Source: Alteromonadaceae bacterium XY-R5 (GTDB lineage Bacteria; Pseudomonadota; Gammaproteobacteria; Enterobacterales; Alteromonadaceae). Taken from it: 64,000 nt of DNA. The notes under the pieces were generated by a model that saw only the letters and a program-made list of their open reading frames with translations, did no database searches and had not been told where the DNA came from. Positions 19,209 through 29,020 of this stretch are shown here, piece by piece. The translations under genes and the position numbers were made by a program. How positions within the stretch are numbered: position 1 is the stretch's first letter; each line of letters opens with the position of its first letter. The DNA is taken from the NCBI GenBank assembly GCA_001660395.1, contig LXWE01000008.1:62001-126000 (forward strand), given 5' to 3'.

Positions 19209-19848
19209 TTACCTCCTCGGGGCCCTTTTATTTTTGCTGCTGGCAGGCTGCCAGTCGGCCTATTATGCCGTGTGGGAAAAGATGGGCGTTGAGAAGCGCG
19301 ATATTCTTGTCGACAGAGTTGAAGACGGTAAAAAATCCCAGCAGCAAGCCCAGCAACAGTTTTCATCCGCACTTGAGCAACTCTCATTGCTCATTTCGTT
19401 TGACGGTGGCGAGCTGGAGTTAATTTATAAAACCCTTAAAGCAGATTACGAAGCCAGCCAGCTGGCAGCAGATAATGTCTCAGTCCGTATTGATAAAATT
19501 GAAGACGTCGCAGAGGCACTGTTTGACGAGTGGCAAAATGAACTCGATGCCTATTCAAGTGCAAAATTAAGGGCGGATAGCGAAGCTAAGCTTATTCAGA
19601 CTAAACAACGTTACCAGCGTTTATTGACGTCAATGCAGCAAGCCAGGGCCAAGATGCAACCCGTGCTGGCCGCATTACAGGACAATGTTCTGTACTTAAA
19701 ACATAACCTGAACGCGGGGGCGATTGGCGCTTTGCAGCAGGAATTTAATGATATTAAGCGCGATATCGATGGCCTGATGGTAAACATGAATCAGGCCATT
19801 AACGAATCAAATAGCTTTGTTAAAACACTCACCAGCGAAGGGTCATAA
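19174..19848 (+). CDS. DUF2959 family lipoprotein
   Basis: A 224-residue protein starting at ATG 19174; a TTG 33 bp further upstream is less likely. The N-terminus is a lipoprotein signal peptide ending LLLLAGC, with the cysteine near residue 26, so the mature protein should be lipid-anchored in the envelope. The rest is long helical and coiled-coil, rich in Gln, Glu and Lys (residues 55-220), with YAVWEKMGVEKRDILVDRVEDGKKSQQQAQQQF characteristic of DUF2959 at positions 30-63 (shown here in two pieces: YAVWEKMGVEKRDILV and DRVEDGKKSQQQ). Common in Alteromonadales and Vibrio; function unknown. Confidence 0.82.
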   Translation: MQRNLNQTIFCNYLLGALLFLLLAGCQSAYYAVWEKMGVEKRDILVDRVEDGKKSQQQAQQQFSSALEQLSLLISFDGGELELIYKTLKADYEASQLAADNVSVRIDKIEDVAEALFDEWQNELDAYSSAKLRADSEAKLIQTKQRYQRLLTSMQQARAKMQPVLAALQDNVLYLKHNLNAGAIGALQQEFNDIKRDIDGLMVNMNQAINESNSFVKTLTSEGS

Positions 19849-20709
19849 GTCGGTCTTTTTCTGCAATCTGCGGAACGTTTCTAATTCGCGGGTAAATTCT
19901 GCACCTACCAAGACGACTATCCAGGATAAGTAAACCCACACAAATAAAATAGGCACGACGGCCAGTGCACCATAAATCAGCTGGTACGACGGGAAGCTGG
20001 CCACATAGAGTGCAAAGCCACGCTTACTTAGTTCAAAGAGACACGTTGCAACCAAAGCGCCAATAGCCGCAGCTCTTGGGCTGACACGTTTGTTTGGTAC
20101 CACCATATATAAAATGAAAAAAGCACTCACAGAGGTGAGAAGCGGCACCAGTGACAGTAGCATGGTGGTTAAGCCTGGTGTGTATTCTTCCGCAAACGCA
20201 GCCAAACCAATTAAATAAGAACTTACCACTACACTTGAACCAATCAGCAACGGACCCAGGGTCAGTACCATCCAGTAAATGGCAAAGGTATATATAAAAG
20301 GGCGATCGCTTTTGGTTCGCCATATGTGGTTTAGAGTTTTATCCACGTTAGAAATCAACATCAGCGCAACGACCAACAAAAAGATAATGCTGATGGCACC
20401 CATCTGCGAGGCATTACTAACAAAGTCGCTAATGTACTTGTGGAGTACATCGCCTGCATGGGGGACAAAATTATCGAACACAAAGGATTCTAACTGGCTG
20501 CGTACTTTCTGAAATGCAGGAAATGCCGAGAGGATGGTAAAAAACACCATGATAAAGGGCACAAGGGATAGCAAGGACACATAAGCCAGATGGCCGGCAG
20601 AAATAGTGATCCTATCGTGCTGACAGCGGCGTACCAGCGCAATTAAAAACGCCAGCAGTAATTCACCTTTGGTTTTTAGGATTGGCCATAATGGCTTGAT
20701 TTCTCGCAT
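19843..20709 (-). CDS. yihY: YihY/BrkB family inner-membrane protein
   Basis: Polytopic membrane protein with about six hydrophobic segments. Family hallmarks are SAGHLAYVSLLSLVPFIMVFF near residue 37-57 (read as SAGHLAYVSLL and SLVPFIMVFF) and YGALAVVPILFVWVYLSWIVVL near the C-terminus. It was once called RNase BN, a name now withdrawn; the role is unknown, possibly envelope transport. ATG 20709 is preferred to an upstream TTG. The stop overlaps the DUF2959 stop by six bases in convergent orientation. In E. coli yihY is next to dtd, so this is the same neighbourhood slightly rearranged. Confidence 0.88.
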   Translation of the reverse strand: MREIKPLWPILKTKGELLLAFLIALVRRCQHDRITISAGHLAYVSLLSLVPFIMVFFTILSAFPAFQKVRSQLESFVFDNFVPHAGDVLHKYISDFVSNASQMGAISIIFLLVVALMLISNVDKTLNHIWRTKSDRPFIYTFAIYWMVLTLGPLLIGSSVVVSSYLIGLAAFAEEYTPGLTTMLLSLVPLLTSVSAFFILYMVVPNKRVSPRAAAIGALVATCLFELSKRGFALYVASFPSYQLIYGALAVVPILFVWVYLSWIVVLVGAEFTRELETFRRLQKKTDL

Positions 20710-20754
20710 GTTATTCAGTGTACTCGGCGAACAGAGATTCGCCAAGTCGAGAAA

Positions 20755-20790
20755 TCAGCTTGCCGCAGATCAATAGCTGCGGCAGCAGGA
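20755..20790 (-). terminator. Hairpin after metF
   Basis: TGCCGCAG (20761-20768) and CTGCGGCA (20777-20784) form an 8-bp GC-rich stem with an 8-nt loop, directly downstream of the metF stop. It lacks a strong T-run on the minus strand, so the call is moderate. Confidence 0.55.
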
Positions 20791-20792
20791 TA

Positions 20793-21759
<967 letters not shown>

Positions 21760-21827
21760 ATCGTTGACCTTTGGGGAGTAAAGTTTAGAATTTCCCCTTA
21801 TAAGAAAGATAAAACGCGGGAATCAGT

Positions 21828-22151
21828 ATGGCAAAGTGGGACGGGGATTATATTCACCCCTATGCAGAACATGGAAAGAAGAGCGAGCAGGTCAAAAAGG
21901 TGACTGTGTCCATTCCGCTTAAAGTACTCAAAGTACTGACAGACGAGCGTACACGTCGCCAGGTGAATAACCTGCGTCATGCAACTAACTCCGAGCTGTT
22001 GTGTGAGGCGTTTCTGCACGCCTTTACCGGACAGCCATTACCTAACGACGACGACCTACGTAAAGACAATCCTGAACGGATCCCAGCCGAAGCCAGACGT
22101 ATAATGGAAGAAATGGGAAAAACCGAGCAGGATTACGATGACGAAGAGTAA
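21828..22151 (+). CDS. metJ: Methionine repressor MetJ
   Basis: Ribbon-helix-helix repressor with S-adenosylmethionine as corepressor. The 107 residues align throughout with E. coli MetJ. The DNA-contacting beta-strand lies in [15 protein letters not shown] (residues 22-36), followed by [33 protein letters not shown], given here as two segments, [17 protein letters not shown] and [16 protein letters not shown]. Divergent from metF across Met boxes, so it is probably self-regulated too. Confidence 0.98.
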   Translation: MAKWDGDYIHPYAEHGKKSEQVKKVTVSIPLKVLKVLTDERTRRQVNNLRHATNSELLCEAFLHAFTGQPLPNDDDLRKDNPERIPAEARRIMEEMGKTEQDYDDEE

Positions 22152-22155
22152 GCAT

Positions 22156-22186
22156 AAAAAAGCCGACCATCAGGTCGGCTTTTTTG
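22156..22186. terminator. Bidirectional terminator between metJ and the malic enzyme gene
   Basis: AAAAAAGCCGACC / GGTCGGCTTTTTT hairpin with a four-base loop, with runs of A and T on both sides, in the 47 bp between convergent genes. Confidence 0.92.
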
Positions 22187-22198
22187 TGTTTCTTCGCC

Positions 22199-23440
22199 TT
22201 ACAGATATTTGGCTGGCAGTTCGGTGATTTTTGCGACACCCGAATCAATCGCAGCCTGCGCTACCGCTTTCGATACACGCGGTAATAAGCGCGGATCCAT
22301 GGGCTTCGGAATGATGTAATCTTTGCCGAATGTCAGACTTTCGACATTCGATGCTTTTAATACCTCAACCGGCACTTCTTCTTTAGCAATGCTGCGAATG
22401 GCTTCTACTGCAGCCACTTTCATTTCATCGTTGATAGCAGTCGCACGCACATCCAGTGCGCCTCGGAAAATAAACGGGAAACAAAGCACGTTATTGACCT
22501 GGTTTGGATAATCAGAACGACCCGTTGCAATAATCAGGTCATCTCGAGCAGCCAGAGCCAGTTCCGGTTTAATTTCTGGGTCTGGGTTAGAACAGGCGAA
22601 TACCACAGGGTTTGGCGCCATCAATTTTAATGCTTCCGGTGGAAGGACATCCGGACCCGATACACCAACGAATACATCGGCATCTTCCAGTACGTCTTCA
22701 AGAGTGCGTTTGTCCGTATTGTTGGCAAACAGTTTCTTATGCGTGGTTAAGTCATCGCGGCGGGTGTGAATTACACCTTTACGGTCGAGCATATAGATGC
22801 GTTCACGCTGGGCACCACAACGGATCAACAGTTCCATACAGGCCACGGCTGCAGCGCCAGCACCCATGCAGACGATAGTTACGTCATTAATTTTTTTATT
22901 CTGAATTTCTAGGGCGTTGATCATGGCCGCTGCCGTGACGATAGCCGTACCGTGCTGATCGTCATGAAATACCGGTACATTACAGCGCTTGATCAGTTCC
23001 TGTTCTATCTCAAAACATTCCGGCGCTTTGATATCTTCCAGATTAATGCCGCCGAAGGTATCCGCGATGTTAGCGACAGTAGAGATAAATTCATCTGTAG
23101 TACGGTGTTTAACTTCGATATCAATTGAGTCCAGACCCGCAAAGCGCTTAAATAATAGGGCTTTACCTTCCATTACCGGTTTAGACGCCAATGGACCTAA
23201 GTTACCTAACCCAAGAATGGCCGTACCGTTAGAAATAACCGCCACCATATTGCCTTTGGCTGTGTACTTATATGCTGCATCTGGATCCGCTGCAATTTCA
23301 CGAACCGGTTCTGCTACGCCCGGGCTGTAGGCAAGTGCAAGGTCATTAACGGTTTCTGCAGGTTTAGTTAATTCAACACTGATTTTCCCTGGTACGGGGT
23401 GGGCGTGATAGTCCAATGCTTTTTGGCGGAAATCAGACAT
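22199..23440 (-). CDS. Malic enzyme (short form, no phosphotransacetylase domain)
   Basis: Oxidative decarboxylation of malate to pyruvate. The catalytic domain spans about 1-160 (ALAYSPGVAEPVREIA, then MEGKALLFKRFAGLDSIDIEV and HDDQHGTAIV, the substrate and metal region). The Rossmann domain follows (IVCMGAGAAAVACMELL near residue 192). E. coli MaeB is about 760 residues with a C-terminal phosphotransacetylase-like domain; this protein ends at 413, so it is the short bacterial type like Bacillus YtsJ. Cofactor preference (NADP or NAD) cannot be read with confidence. Confidence 0.92.
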   Translation of the reverse strand: MSDFRQKALDYHAHPVPGKISVELTKPAETVNDLALAYSPGVAEPVREIAADPDAAYKYTAKGNMVAVISNGTAILGLGNLGPLASKPVMEGKALLFKRFAGLDSIDIEVKHRTTDEFISTVANIADTFGGINLEDIKAPECFEIEQELIKRCNVPVFHDDQHGTAIVTAAAMINALEIQNKKINDVTIVCMGAGAAAVACMELLIRCGAQRERIYMLDRKGVIHTRRDDLTTHKKLFANNTDKRTLEDVLEDADVFVGVSGPDVLPPEALKLMAPNPVVFACSNPDPEIKPELALAARDDLIIATGRSDYPNQVNNVLCFPFIFRGALDVRATAINDEMKVAAVEAIRSIAKEEVPVEVLKASNVESLTFGKDYIIPKPMDPRLLPRVSKAVAQAAIDSGVAKITELPAKYL

Positions 23441-23842
23441 TTGTGTCTAGGTCCTTTGAATGTAGGGTTAGAGATATACCGGGTGATAGGTTTCAGTCAT
23501 CCCGTCAATATTGTTGTTTTTATTATGATCGGGCTATCACCAAAATTGTCGCAGTCAAAATGTAGCATAAGCGCAAATGACAAACATATCTGATCAGGTA
23601 TTCATTTTTGCCTATTCAATAATAAAATCAGCTATATAAAGCGATTTTTTGTCGTGTGTTAAAGGCTTGTTTGGATAATGTAATCAGCACGGGATCAAAA
23701 CCCAAATTGATCCGCTGAATAACAGGCATATGTATGTCTGATTCTGACGGACTTTCAAACTAACGGACTGATTTCTAATATGTTTGGTAAGTTTTCAACT
23801 GGTATGACAAGTTGCGAGAGGGCTGAATAGGTAGCAGATATG
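23441..23842. other. Gene-free region between the malic enzyme gene and rpmE
   Basis: About 400 AT-rich bases with no convincing gene. It should hold the malic enzyme promoter on the minus strand. The only notable structure is a pair of 8-bp arms, GGTGATAG (23482-23489) and CTATCACC (23534-23541), exactly complementary and 44 nt apart, which could fold in the leader of the malic enzyme mRNA. Confidence 0.5.
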
Positions 23843-23869
23843 AAAAAAGCGCCAGAAGGCGCTTTTTTC
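23843..23869 (-). terminator. Terminator after rpmE
   Basis: AAAAAAGCGCC / GGCGCTTTTTT hairpin with a four-base loop, 18 bp downstream of the rpmE stop. Confidence 0.9.
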
Positions 23870-23886
23870 GGAATCGAAGCGTGAGC

Positions 23887-24099
23887 TTATTTCTTGCTCA
23901 GTGCACCGAAACGCTTGTTGAAGCGATCTACACGACCACCAGTGTCAACGTTACGCTGTTTACCAGTGTAGAAAGGGTGACAAGCTGAGCAAACGTCCAG
24001 GTTCAGATCTGATTTACAGGTAGAACGGATGGCCATTTTGTTACCGCAAGAACAGATTGCAGTAATGCTGTTGTATTCTGGGTGAATACCTTTTTTCAT
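23887..24099 (-). CDS. rpmE: 50S ribosomal protein L31 (zinc-binding form)
   Basis: Bacterial L31, 70 residues from ATG 24099 (MKKGIHPEY); the longer frame adds four residues not found in the family. Cysteines in ICSCGN and [13 protein letters not shown] form the zinc site, so this is the zinc-replete C+ form and not the YkgM type. It is divergent from priA, as in E. coli. Confidence 0.97.
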   Translation of the reverse strand: MKKGIHPEYNSITAICSCGNKMAIRSTCKSDLNLDVCSACHPFYTGKQRNVDTGGRVDRFNKRFGALSKK

Positions 24100-24382
24100 G
24101 GGATACCTCATGGGGTTAAGGCCGTATCGCTATCCAGCCCGAAGCTGAACACCATACGCAAATTAATAAACAAAGCGGCTTGCCGCAAAGAGGCGCGCAT
24201 ATTAATGTATCCGCCTGTTCTGATCAAGCATTTTCGCTGGTTTAATCGCCAGTTTACATGGCCTGTAGAGCGATTTATAGCTATCGGTCACGCGCTAAAA
24301 ATGAATACAAAATGGTGTTGTTCTGAGTCTGGTTGATGCCCCTTATATAATTCAAGTTGCACTGGCGATCCCCCGTCGTCAG

Positions 24383-26518
24383 GTGTTTGACTACCTTAGC
24401 GAACAGCCGATTGCGGATGGTTGTCGTGTTCTGGTGCCATTTGGACCGCGTACCTTGCTTGGTATTGTGATTGGTCAGGTCGAGCGCAGCGATATCCAAC
24501 AGACAAAGCTAAAACCGATTCAAGAGGTGTTAGATCATCAACCTGTTCTGGACGCTACCCAGTTAACCTTGTGCCGGTGGCTGAGCCAGTATTATCAGCA
24601 TCCATTGGGAGAGGCGTTGCAAACGGCATTGCCAGTGGCCTTACGCAAAGGTGAGCAGGCAACGCCTAAAGAGATCACCTGGTTAAGGTTAACTGAACAG
24701 GGAGAAGCCGCGGATGACAATGCTTTCGGACGGGCGAAGAAGCAACAGCAACTTTGGCATGCGATGTTTGATGGAGAAGTGAGTCAGAGCACGCTTACTG
24801 CCAGTTTTAGTCGTACGGTCATCGACGGCCTGATCAAAAAGGGGCTGATTGAAACGTTTGAACAGGCTCCAAAATTAAACCTCAACTGGACTCGGGAAAT
24901 GGTATTGGCCACCCGGCCGGTTGCCAGTGTGGAGCAGGCTGTGGCCATCAGCGCACTGCACCAGCGCCAACAAGGGTTTAGCTGTAGCTTACTTGAAGGT
25001 GTGACAGGAAGCGGCAAAACCGAGGTGTATTTACAGGCGATCGAACCTATTCTGCAAGCCGGCAGGCAGGTACTTATCCTAGTGCCGGAAATTGGCCTGA
25101 CGCCACAAACCGTCGCCCGGTTCCGGCATAGATTTGGTATCGAGATCGGCGTATTGCATTCCAATCTAACCGATAATGAGCGCCTCGCCGTATGGCAACA
25201 AGCCCGCGAAGGCGCACTTGGGATCATCATCGGTACCCGTTCGGCGATTTTCACGCCTATGGCCAAGCCAGGTATGATTATCGTGGATGAAGAGCACGAT
25301 AATTCTTATAAACAACAGGATGGTTTACGCTATCACGCCCGGGATTTGGCGGTAATGCGTGCCCGTGAAGAACACATTCCATTATTACTCGGTACTGCTA
25401 CGCCCAGTTTGGAAAGCCTGAACAATGCCCTGAGCGGTCGTTATCTGCACTTTCAATTGCATCAGCGTGCCGGAAGCGCTGTGCATACCCGCCAACAGGT
25501 GCTGGATATCCGTAATCAACGCCTGCAGTTTGGTTTGGCCAACGCGATGATTGAACGGATGGAATGGCACTTGCGCCAGGGCAATCAGGTGATGCTGTTT
25601 GTAAACCGGCGAGGTTATGCCCCGGCACTCATTTGTCATCAGTGTGGCCATGTTGAAGAATGTCGTCGGTGCGAACGCTCTTATACCCTGCATCATCAAC
25701 AACAACGGTTACAGTGTCATCATTGTGGCAGCAGTAAAGGGGTTCCACATACTTGTCATGACTGTGGTGCCAGCCAGTGGATGACTTCGGGGGTAGGAAC
25801 TGAGCAGCTGGAAAAAGGCCTGAGTGAGCTTTTTCCACACTACGCCAGTGTACGTATCGACAGTGACAGTGCCCGCGGTAAAACCAAACTGCAGGATCTG
25901 CTCGATAAGGTCAATCGTAACCAGTATCAGCTATTGATCGGCACCCAAATTTTATCCAAGGGTCATCATTTCCCTCATGTCACTTTGGTGGTGATTCTGG
26001 ATGTTGACGGCGCCCTGTATAGCGGTGACTTTCGCGCGGCGGAACATTTATGCCAGCTGGTGACTCAGCTTGCAGGCCGAGCCGGGCGGGCAGAAAAGGC
26101 CGGTGAAATGTGGTTGCAAACCCATCACCCTGAACATCCGTTACTTCAGGACTTAGTCCACAATGGCTATGCGCACTTTGCTCGGCATTGTCTGATGGAG
26201 CGCAAACATGCAGGCTTGCCTCCTTATAGTTATCAGGTGTTGGTGCGGGCTGAAGCACCTCAGGCGCAGCATGGTTTCGAGTTTTTATATCAGGCCCGAC
26301 AATTGCTGATGCAAACGGCTGGTATTCAGGCCATAGGCCCGTTGCCTGCTTTGATGGAAAAGCGTCAGGGCCGTTATCGTATGCAGTTAGTCTTACAAAG
26401 TCAGCAGCGGCGTCACCTGCAGCAAGCGTTGCAGCGTGTGTTACCCGAGCTGGAGAATTTACCGCTGGCGCGCAAAGTGCGTTGGTCGGTAGATGTGGAC
26501 CCACAGGATTTTAGTTAA
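24383..26518 (+). CDS. priA: Primosomal protein N' (PriA helicase); N-terminus unresolved
   Basis: 3'-to-5' helicase that restarts stalled replication forks. Walker A is GVTGSGKTEVY (near residue 210), the DEAH-type box is IIVDEEHDNSY, and eight cysteines form two zinc sites (CHQCGHVEECRRC, then CHHCG, CHDCG). The given start is GTG 24383, but family homology begins earlier: the same frame upstream reads APYIIQVALAIPRRQVFDYL, matching the E. coli N-terminus MPVAHVALPVPLPRTFDYL. That stretch has no ATG, GTG or TTG back to a stop at 24302. An out-of-frame ATG at 24336, next to a run of four C, would restore the normal start with one extra base. The protein is otherwise complete (about 730 residues when extended). 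Confidence 0.9.
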   Translation: MFDYLSEQPIADGCRVLVPFGPRTLLGIVIGQVERSDIQQTKLKPIQEVLDHQPVLDATQLTLCRWLSQYYQHPLGEALQTALPVALRKGEQATPKEITWLRLTEQGEAADDNAFGRAKKQQQLWHAMFDGEVSQSTLTASFSRTVIDGLIKKGLIETFEQAPKLNLNWTREMVLATRPVASVEQAVAISALHQRQQGFSCSLLEGVTGSGKTEVYLQAIEPILQAGRQVLILVPEIGLTPQTVARFRHRFGIEIGVLHSNLTDNERLAVWQQAREGALGIIIGTRSAIFTPMAKPGMIIVDEEHDNSYKQQDGLRYHARDLAVMRAREEHIPLLLGTATPSLESLNNALSGRYLHFQLHQRAGSAVHTRQQVLDIRNQRLQFGLANAMIERMEWHLRQGNQVMLFVNRRGYAPALICHQCGHVEECRRCERSYTLHHQQQRLQCHHCGSSKGVPHTCHDCGASQWMTSGVGTEQLEKGLSELFPHYASVRIDSDSARGKTKLQDLLDKVNRNQYQLLIGTQILSKGHHFPHVTLVVILDVDGALYSGDFRAAEHLCQLVTQLAGRAGRAEKAGEMWLQTHHPEHPLLQDLVHNGYAHFARHCLMERKHAGLPPYSYQVLVRAEAPQAQHGFEFLYQARQLLMQTAGIQAIGPLPALMEKRQGRYRMQLVLQSQQRRHLQQALQRVLPELENLPLARKVRWSVDVDPQDFS

Positions 26519-26614
26519 CCCTCTACCGTATTTTACGTTGAGTCAGGCTCTAAGCTAGGTACAATCGACAATTAGCGAGCATTAACCCAATTACAAAAGG
26601 GAAAGCAGTACTAT

Positions 26615-27151
26615 ATGGCACATAAAGATTATGTCGCCCGAGGAAGAAAGCAACATGCTGAACCAGCACCGCGCCCCAGTTTGCCCTGGCTGCGTTTGGT
26701 GGTCACCTTTGGTTTGGTGATCGGGTTCGGATATTTTCTTTGGACGATCAAAGACAGCGCCAAAAGCGATCCTAGTAGCAAGGCATTACCCGGACCAATG
26801 AAAGCGCAACAGCCTAAAGATGCGCTTCCACAAAAACCGGAAGAAAAATGGGACTTTATTGAAACCCTGCCGGATTATGAAGTGGAAGTGGATGTGGAAG
26901 AGCAGGAAAAAACCGAGCATCCTTACCTGATGCAGTGCGCATCATTCCGCAGCCAACAGCAAGCGGAAGAACTAAAAGCAAAAATTGCTTTTCAGGGACT
27001 CGAGTCTCAGGTGCGTGCCTCTAACAATAATTCCTGGTATCGGGTGATCCTCGGTCCATACTGGAGCAAACGTAAGGCTGAAACTGACCGTCACCAGCTC
27101 AAGAGGGCGGGAATTACTACCTGTCAGATTTGGAATTGGGATATTAAGTAA
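26615..27151 (+). CDS. ftsN: SPOR-domain cell division protein FtsN
   Basis: Late divisome protein that triggers septal peptidoglycan synthesis. The short cytoplasmic N-terminus MAHKDYVARGRK is typical of FtsN. One transmembrane helix (about residues 28-45), a Pro-Lys-rich periplasmic linker, and a C-terminal SPOR domain (about 105-178; YLMQCASFRSQQQAEELKAKI...WYRVILGPY) follow. At 178 residues it is shorter than the 319 of E. coli FtsN, the linker being reduced. It follows priA; the cytR gene present there in E. coli is absent. Confidence 0.9.
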   Translation: MAHKDYVARGRKQHAEPAPRPSLPWLRLVVTFGLVIGFGYFLWTIKDSAKSDPSSKALPGPMKAQQPKDALPQKPEEKWDFIETLPDYEVEVDVEEQEKTEHPYLMQCASFRSQQQAEELKAKIAFQGLESQVRASNNNSWYRVILGPYWSKRKAETDRHQLKRAGITTCQIWNWDIK

Positions 27152-27168
27152 GCCAACTTTCAGGCTTA

Positions 27169-27196
27169 AAAAACAGGGCGTCAATTGACGCCCTCA
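27169..27196 (-). terminator. Terminator for the fumC operon
   Basis: A 20-bp perfect palindrome at 27175-27194 (arms AGGGCGTC / GACGCCCT) is followed on the minus strand by a run of six T, so it mainly ends the minus-strand fumC operon. It may also serve ftsN. Confidence 0.85.
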
Positions 27197-27228
27197 ATGT
27201 CTGTCGTTGGTTGGAAACGGATTCCAGG

Positions 27229-27642
27229 TTAGCTTTGTTCATCTGCCTCTATAGGTTGTGGTACATAGTGCGGATAACGTTGCTGATGTGTCAGCAGGTG
27301 GTGATACGCCTGAGTGATACCCCAGAGCAAACTCCCGGTCATAGGATTGCCAGGGCCCAGACGTTCACGACATGCTTTTAGTGCCCGATAAACATAGCCA
27401 AATTCAAATTCAGCCAGCCCAAGGGCGCCCGCCTGACAAAAACACTCTGCCAGGTGTTGATGGCTTGTTAGCAAAGCTTTTACCGTGGTTAAATCGGCAT
27501 GCTTACTATTAAGCCCGGTATTAGCCAGTGCAATAGCGTTTTTGTAGTGGCTAATGGCCATCAGAAACTGCCTGGCCTGGGTGCAGGTGTGACCTGCATT
27601 TAGCTGCAATTTCCAAAGGTCTGTAGAGTTATTTGTGTTCAT
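27229..27642 (-). CDS. Small helical-repeat protein downstream of fumC (OrfX-like position)
   Basis: 137 residues, predicted all-helical with a TPR-like pattern (QFLMAISHYKNAIALANTG, then LAECFCQAGALGLAEFEF). It shows no signal peptide or enzyme motif. It overlaps the fumC stop by 14 bp and is the last gene of the operon. In Pseudomonas the iron-regulated operon is fagA-fumC-orfX-sodA, and this gene holds the orfX position; equivalence is by position and size only. Function unknown. Confidence 0.75.
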   Translation of the reverse strand: MNTNNSTDLWKLQLNAGHTCTQARQFLMAISHYKNAIALANTGLNSKHADLTTVKALLTSHQHLAECFCQAGALGLAEFEFGYVYRALKACRERLGPGNPMTGSLLWGITQAYHHLLTHQQRYPHYVPQPIEADEQS

Positions 27643-29011
27643 CGCCTGTCAGTGCCACAGGGTCGAGTAAGCGGATCAAGGTCTCTTCATCCAGGCCACT
27701 TAGCTCAAGCGCCACATCCAGAATAGGACGCTGCTGCTGATAAGCCTTTTTGGCAATACTGGCGGCTTTCTCATAACCGATTTTTTCATTCAGCGCTGTC
27801 ACTAATACCGGATTGCGATGCAGGGCCCGATTCAGGTTGTCTGGTAATACCGTAAATCCGGCAATGGCCTTATCTGCAAGCAGACGCAGGCTATTGCTGA
27901 GCAATTCGATACTGTTGAGCAGATTGCTGGCAATCATCGGCAGCATCACATTCAGTTCAAAGTTGCCTGACTGGCCGCCAATAGTGATAGCCGCATCGTT
28001 GCCGATGACCTGAGCCGCCACCATAGCGGCAGATTCGGGGATCACCGGATTGACTTTGCCCGGCATAATCGAAGAGCCAGGCTGCAATGCGGGCAGGGCA
28101 ATTTCGCCTAAGCCAGAAAGCGGGCCTGAATTCATCCAGCGCAAATCGTTGGCAATTTTCATTATCGTGACAGCTATCGATTTGGTTGCACCCGACAGGC
28201 TGACAGCAGTGTCCTGAGCCCCCATAAGGGCGAAAAAGTTAGGCGCTGGGCTGAATGCCAGACCTGTGTCTGCGCTGAGCTGCTGGTTAAATTGTGCAGC
28301 AAAGTGCGGATGGGCGTTTACGCCCGTGCCAACGGCAGTACCACCTAAGGGCAACTGCAGAAGCTGAGCCAGTATGGGAGCCAGTAAATGGTGTTGCTGC
28401 TGTAACTGTGCCTGCCAGCTGCCAATGGCCTGATCCATTCGAATTGGCATGGCATCCATCAGATGGGTGCGCCCGGTTTTGCAGTATTGCTTTAATTCTG
28501 GTTTCCGCGCTTCGATAGCGCGGATCAGGTATTCGAGTGCGGGCAATAATTGCGTTTTAAGCGCTATCGTTGCACTGACATGAATGCTGGTGGGGATAAC
28601 GTCATTACTGCTCTGACCCAGATTAACATGGTCATTGGGATGGATAGTAAGGCCAGACAGCTGACTTGCCAGTGTTGCAATTACTTCATTGGCATTCATG
28701 TTCGAGCTGGTGCCTGAGCCTGTCTGAAAAATATCGACAGGGAAATGCGTCATCAGATCAGGGCTGCTCAGTAGCTGCTGGCAGGCTTTTTCAATGGCAC
28801 CACCCAATTCTGGCGAGAGTTTGGCTAAGGTGACATTGGTTTTTGCCGCCGCCACTTTGATGATAATTAAGGCGCGGATAAAGCTTTCAGGCATACGCTG
28901 ACCACTTACGGGAAAGTTTTCAATCGCACGCTGAGTTTGCGCTCCGTAAAGGGCGTCAGCCGGGACTTCGAGTTCGCCCATACTGTCATGGACAAGACGG
29001 GTAGCAGACAT
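27629..29011 (-). CDS. fumC: Fumarate hydratase class II
   Basis: Iron-independent fumarase of the TCA cycle, interconverting fumarate and malate. The 460 residues include the superfamily signature GSSIMPGKVNP near residue 317, GSGTSSNMNANEV near 97 and TGRTHLMDAMPI near 185. ATG 29011 has GAGGA six bases before it, while the upstream ATG 29017 directly abuts that site, so 29011 is chosen. A Fur box upstream of the operon implies induction under iron limitation, when iron-sulphur fumarases fail. Confidence 0.96.
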   Translation of the reverse strand: MSATRLVHDSMGELEVPADALYGAQTQRAIENFPVSGQRMPESFIRALIIIKVAAAKTNVTLAKLSPELGGAIEKACQQLLSSPDLMTHFPVDIFQTGSGTSSNMNANEVIATLASQLSGLTIHPNDHVNLGQSSNDVIPTSIHVSATIALKTQLLPALEYLIRAIEARKPELKQYCKTGRTHLMDAMPIRMDQAIGSWQAQLQQQHHLLAPILAQLLQLPLGGTAVGTGVNAHPHFAAQFNQQLSADTGLAFSPAPNFFALMGAQDTAVSLSGATKSIAVTIMKIANDLRWMNSGPLSGLGEIALPALQPGSSIMPGKVNPVIPESAAMVAAQVIGNDAAITIGGQSGNFELNVMLPMIASNLLNSIELLSNSLRLLADKAIAGFTVLPDNLNRALHRNPVLVTALNEKIGYEKAASIAKKAYQQQRPILDVALELSGLDEETLIRLLDPVALTGDEHK

Positions 29012-29020
29012 AAACATTCC

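Noticed and set aside
25980-26504. Long open frame on the minus strand inside priA (174 codons)
   Set aside because: It lies wholly antisense to the conserved helicase domain and has a low-complexity composition unlike a protein family.
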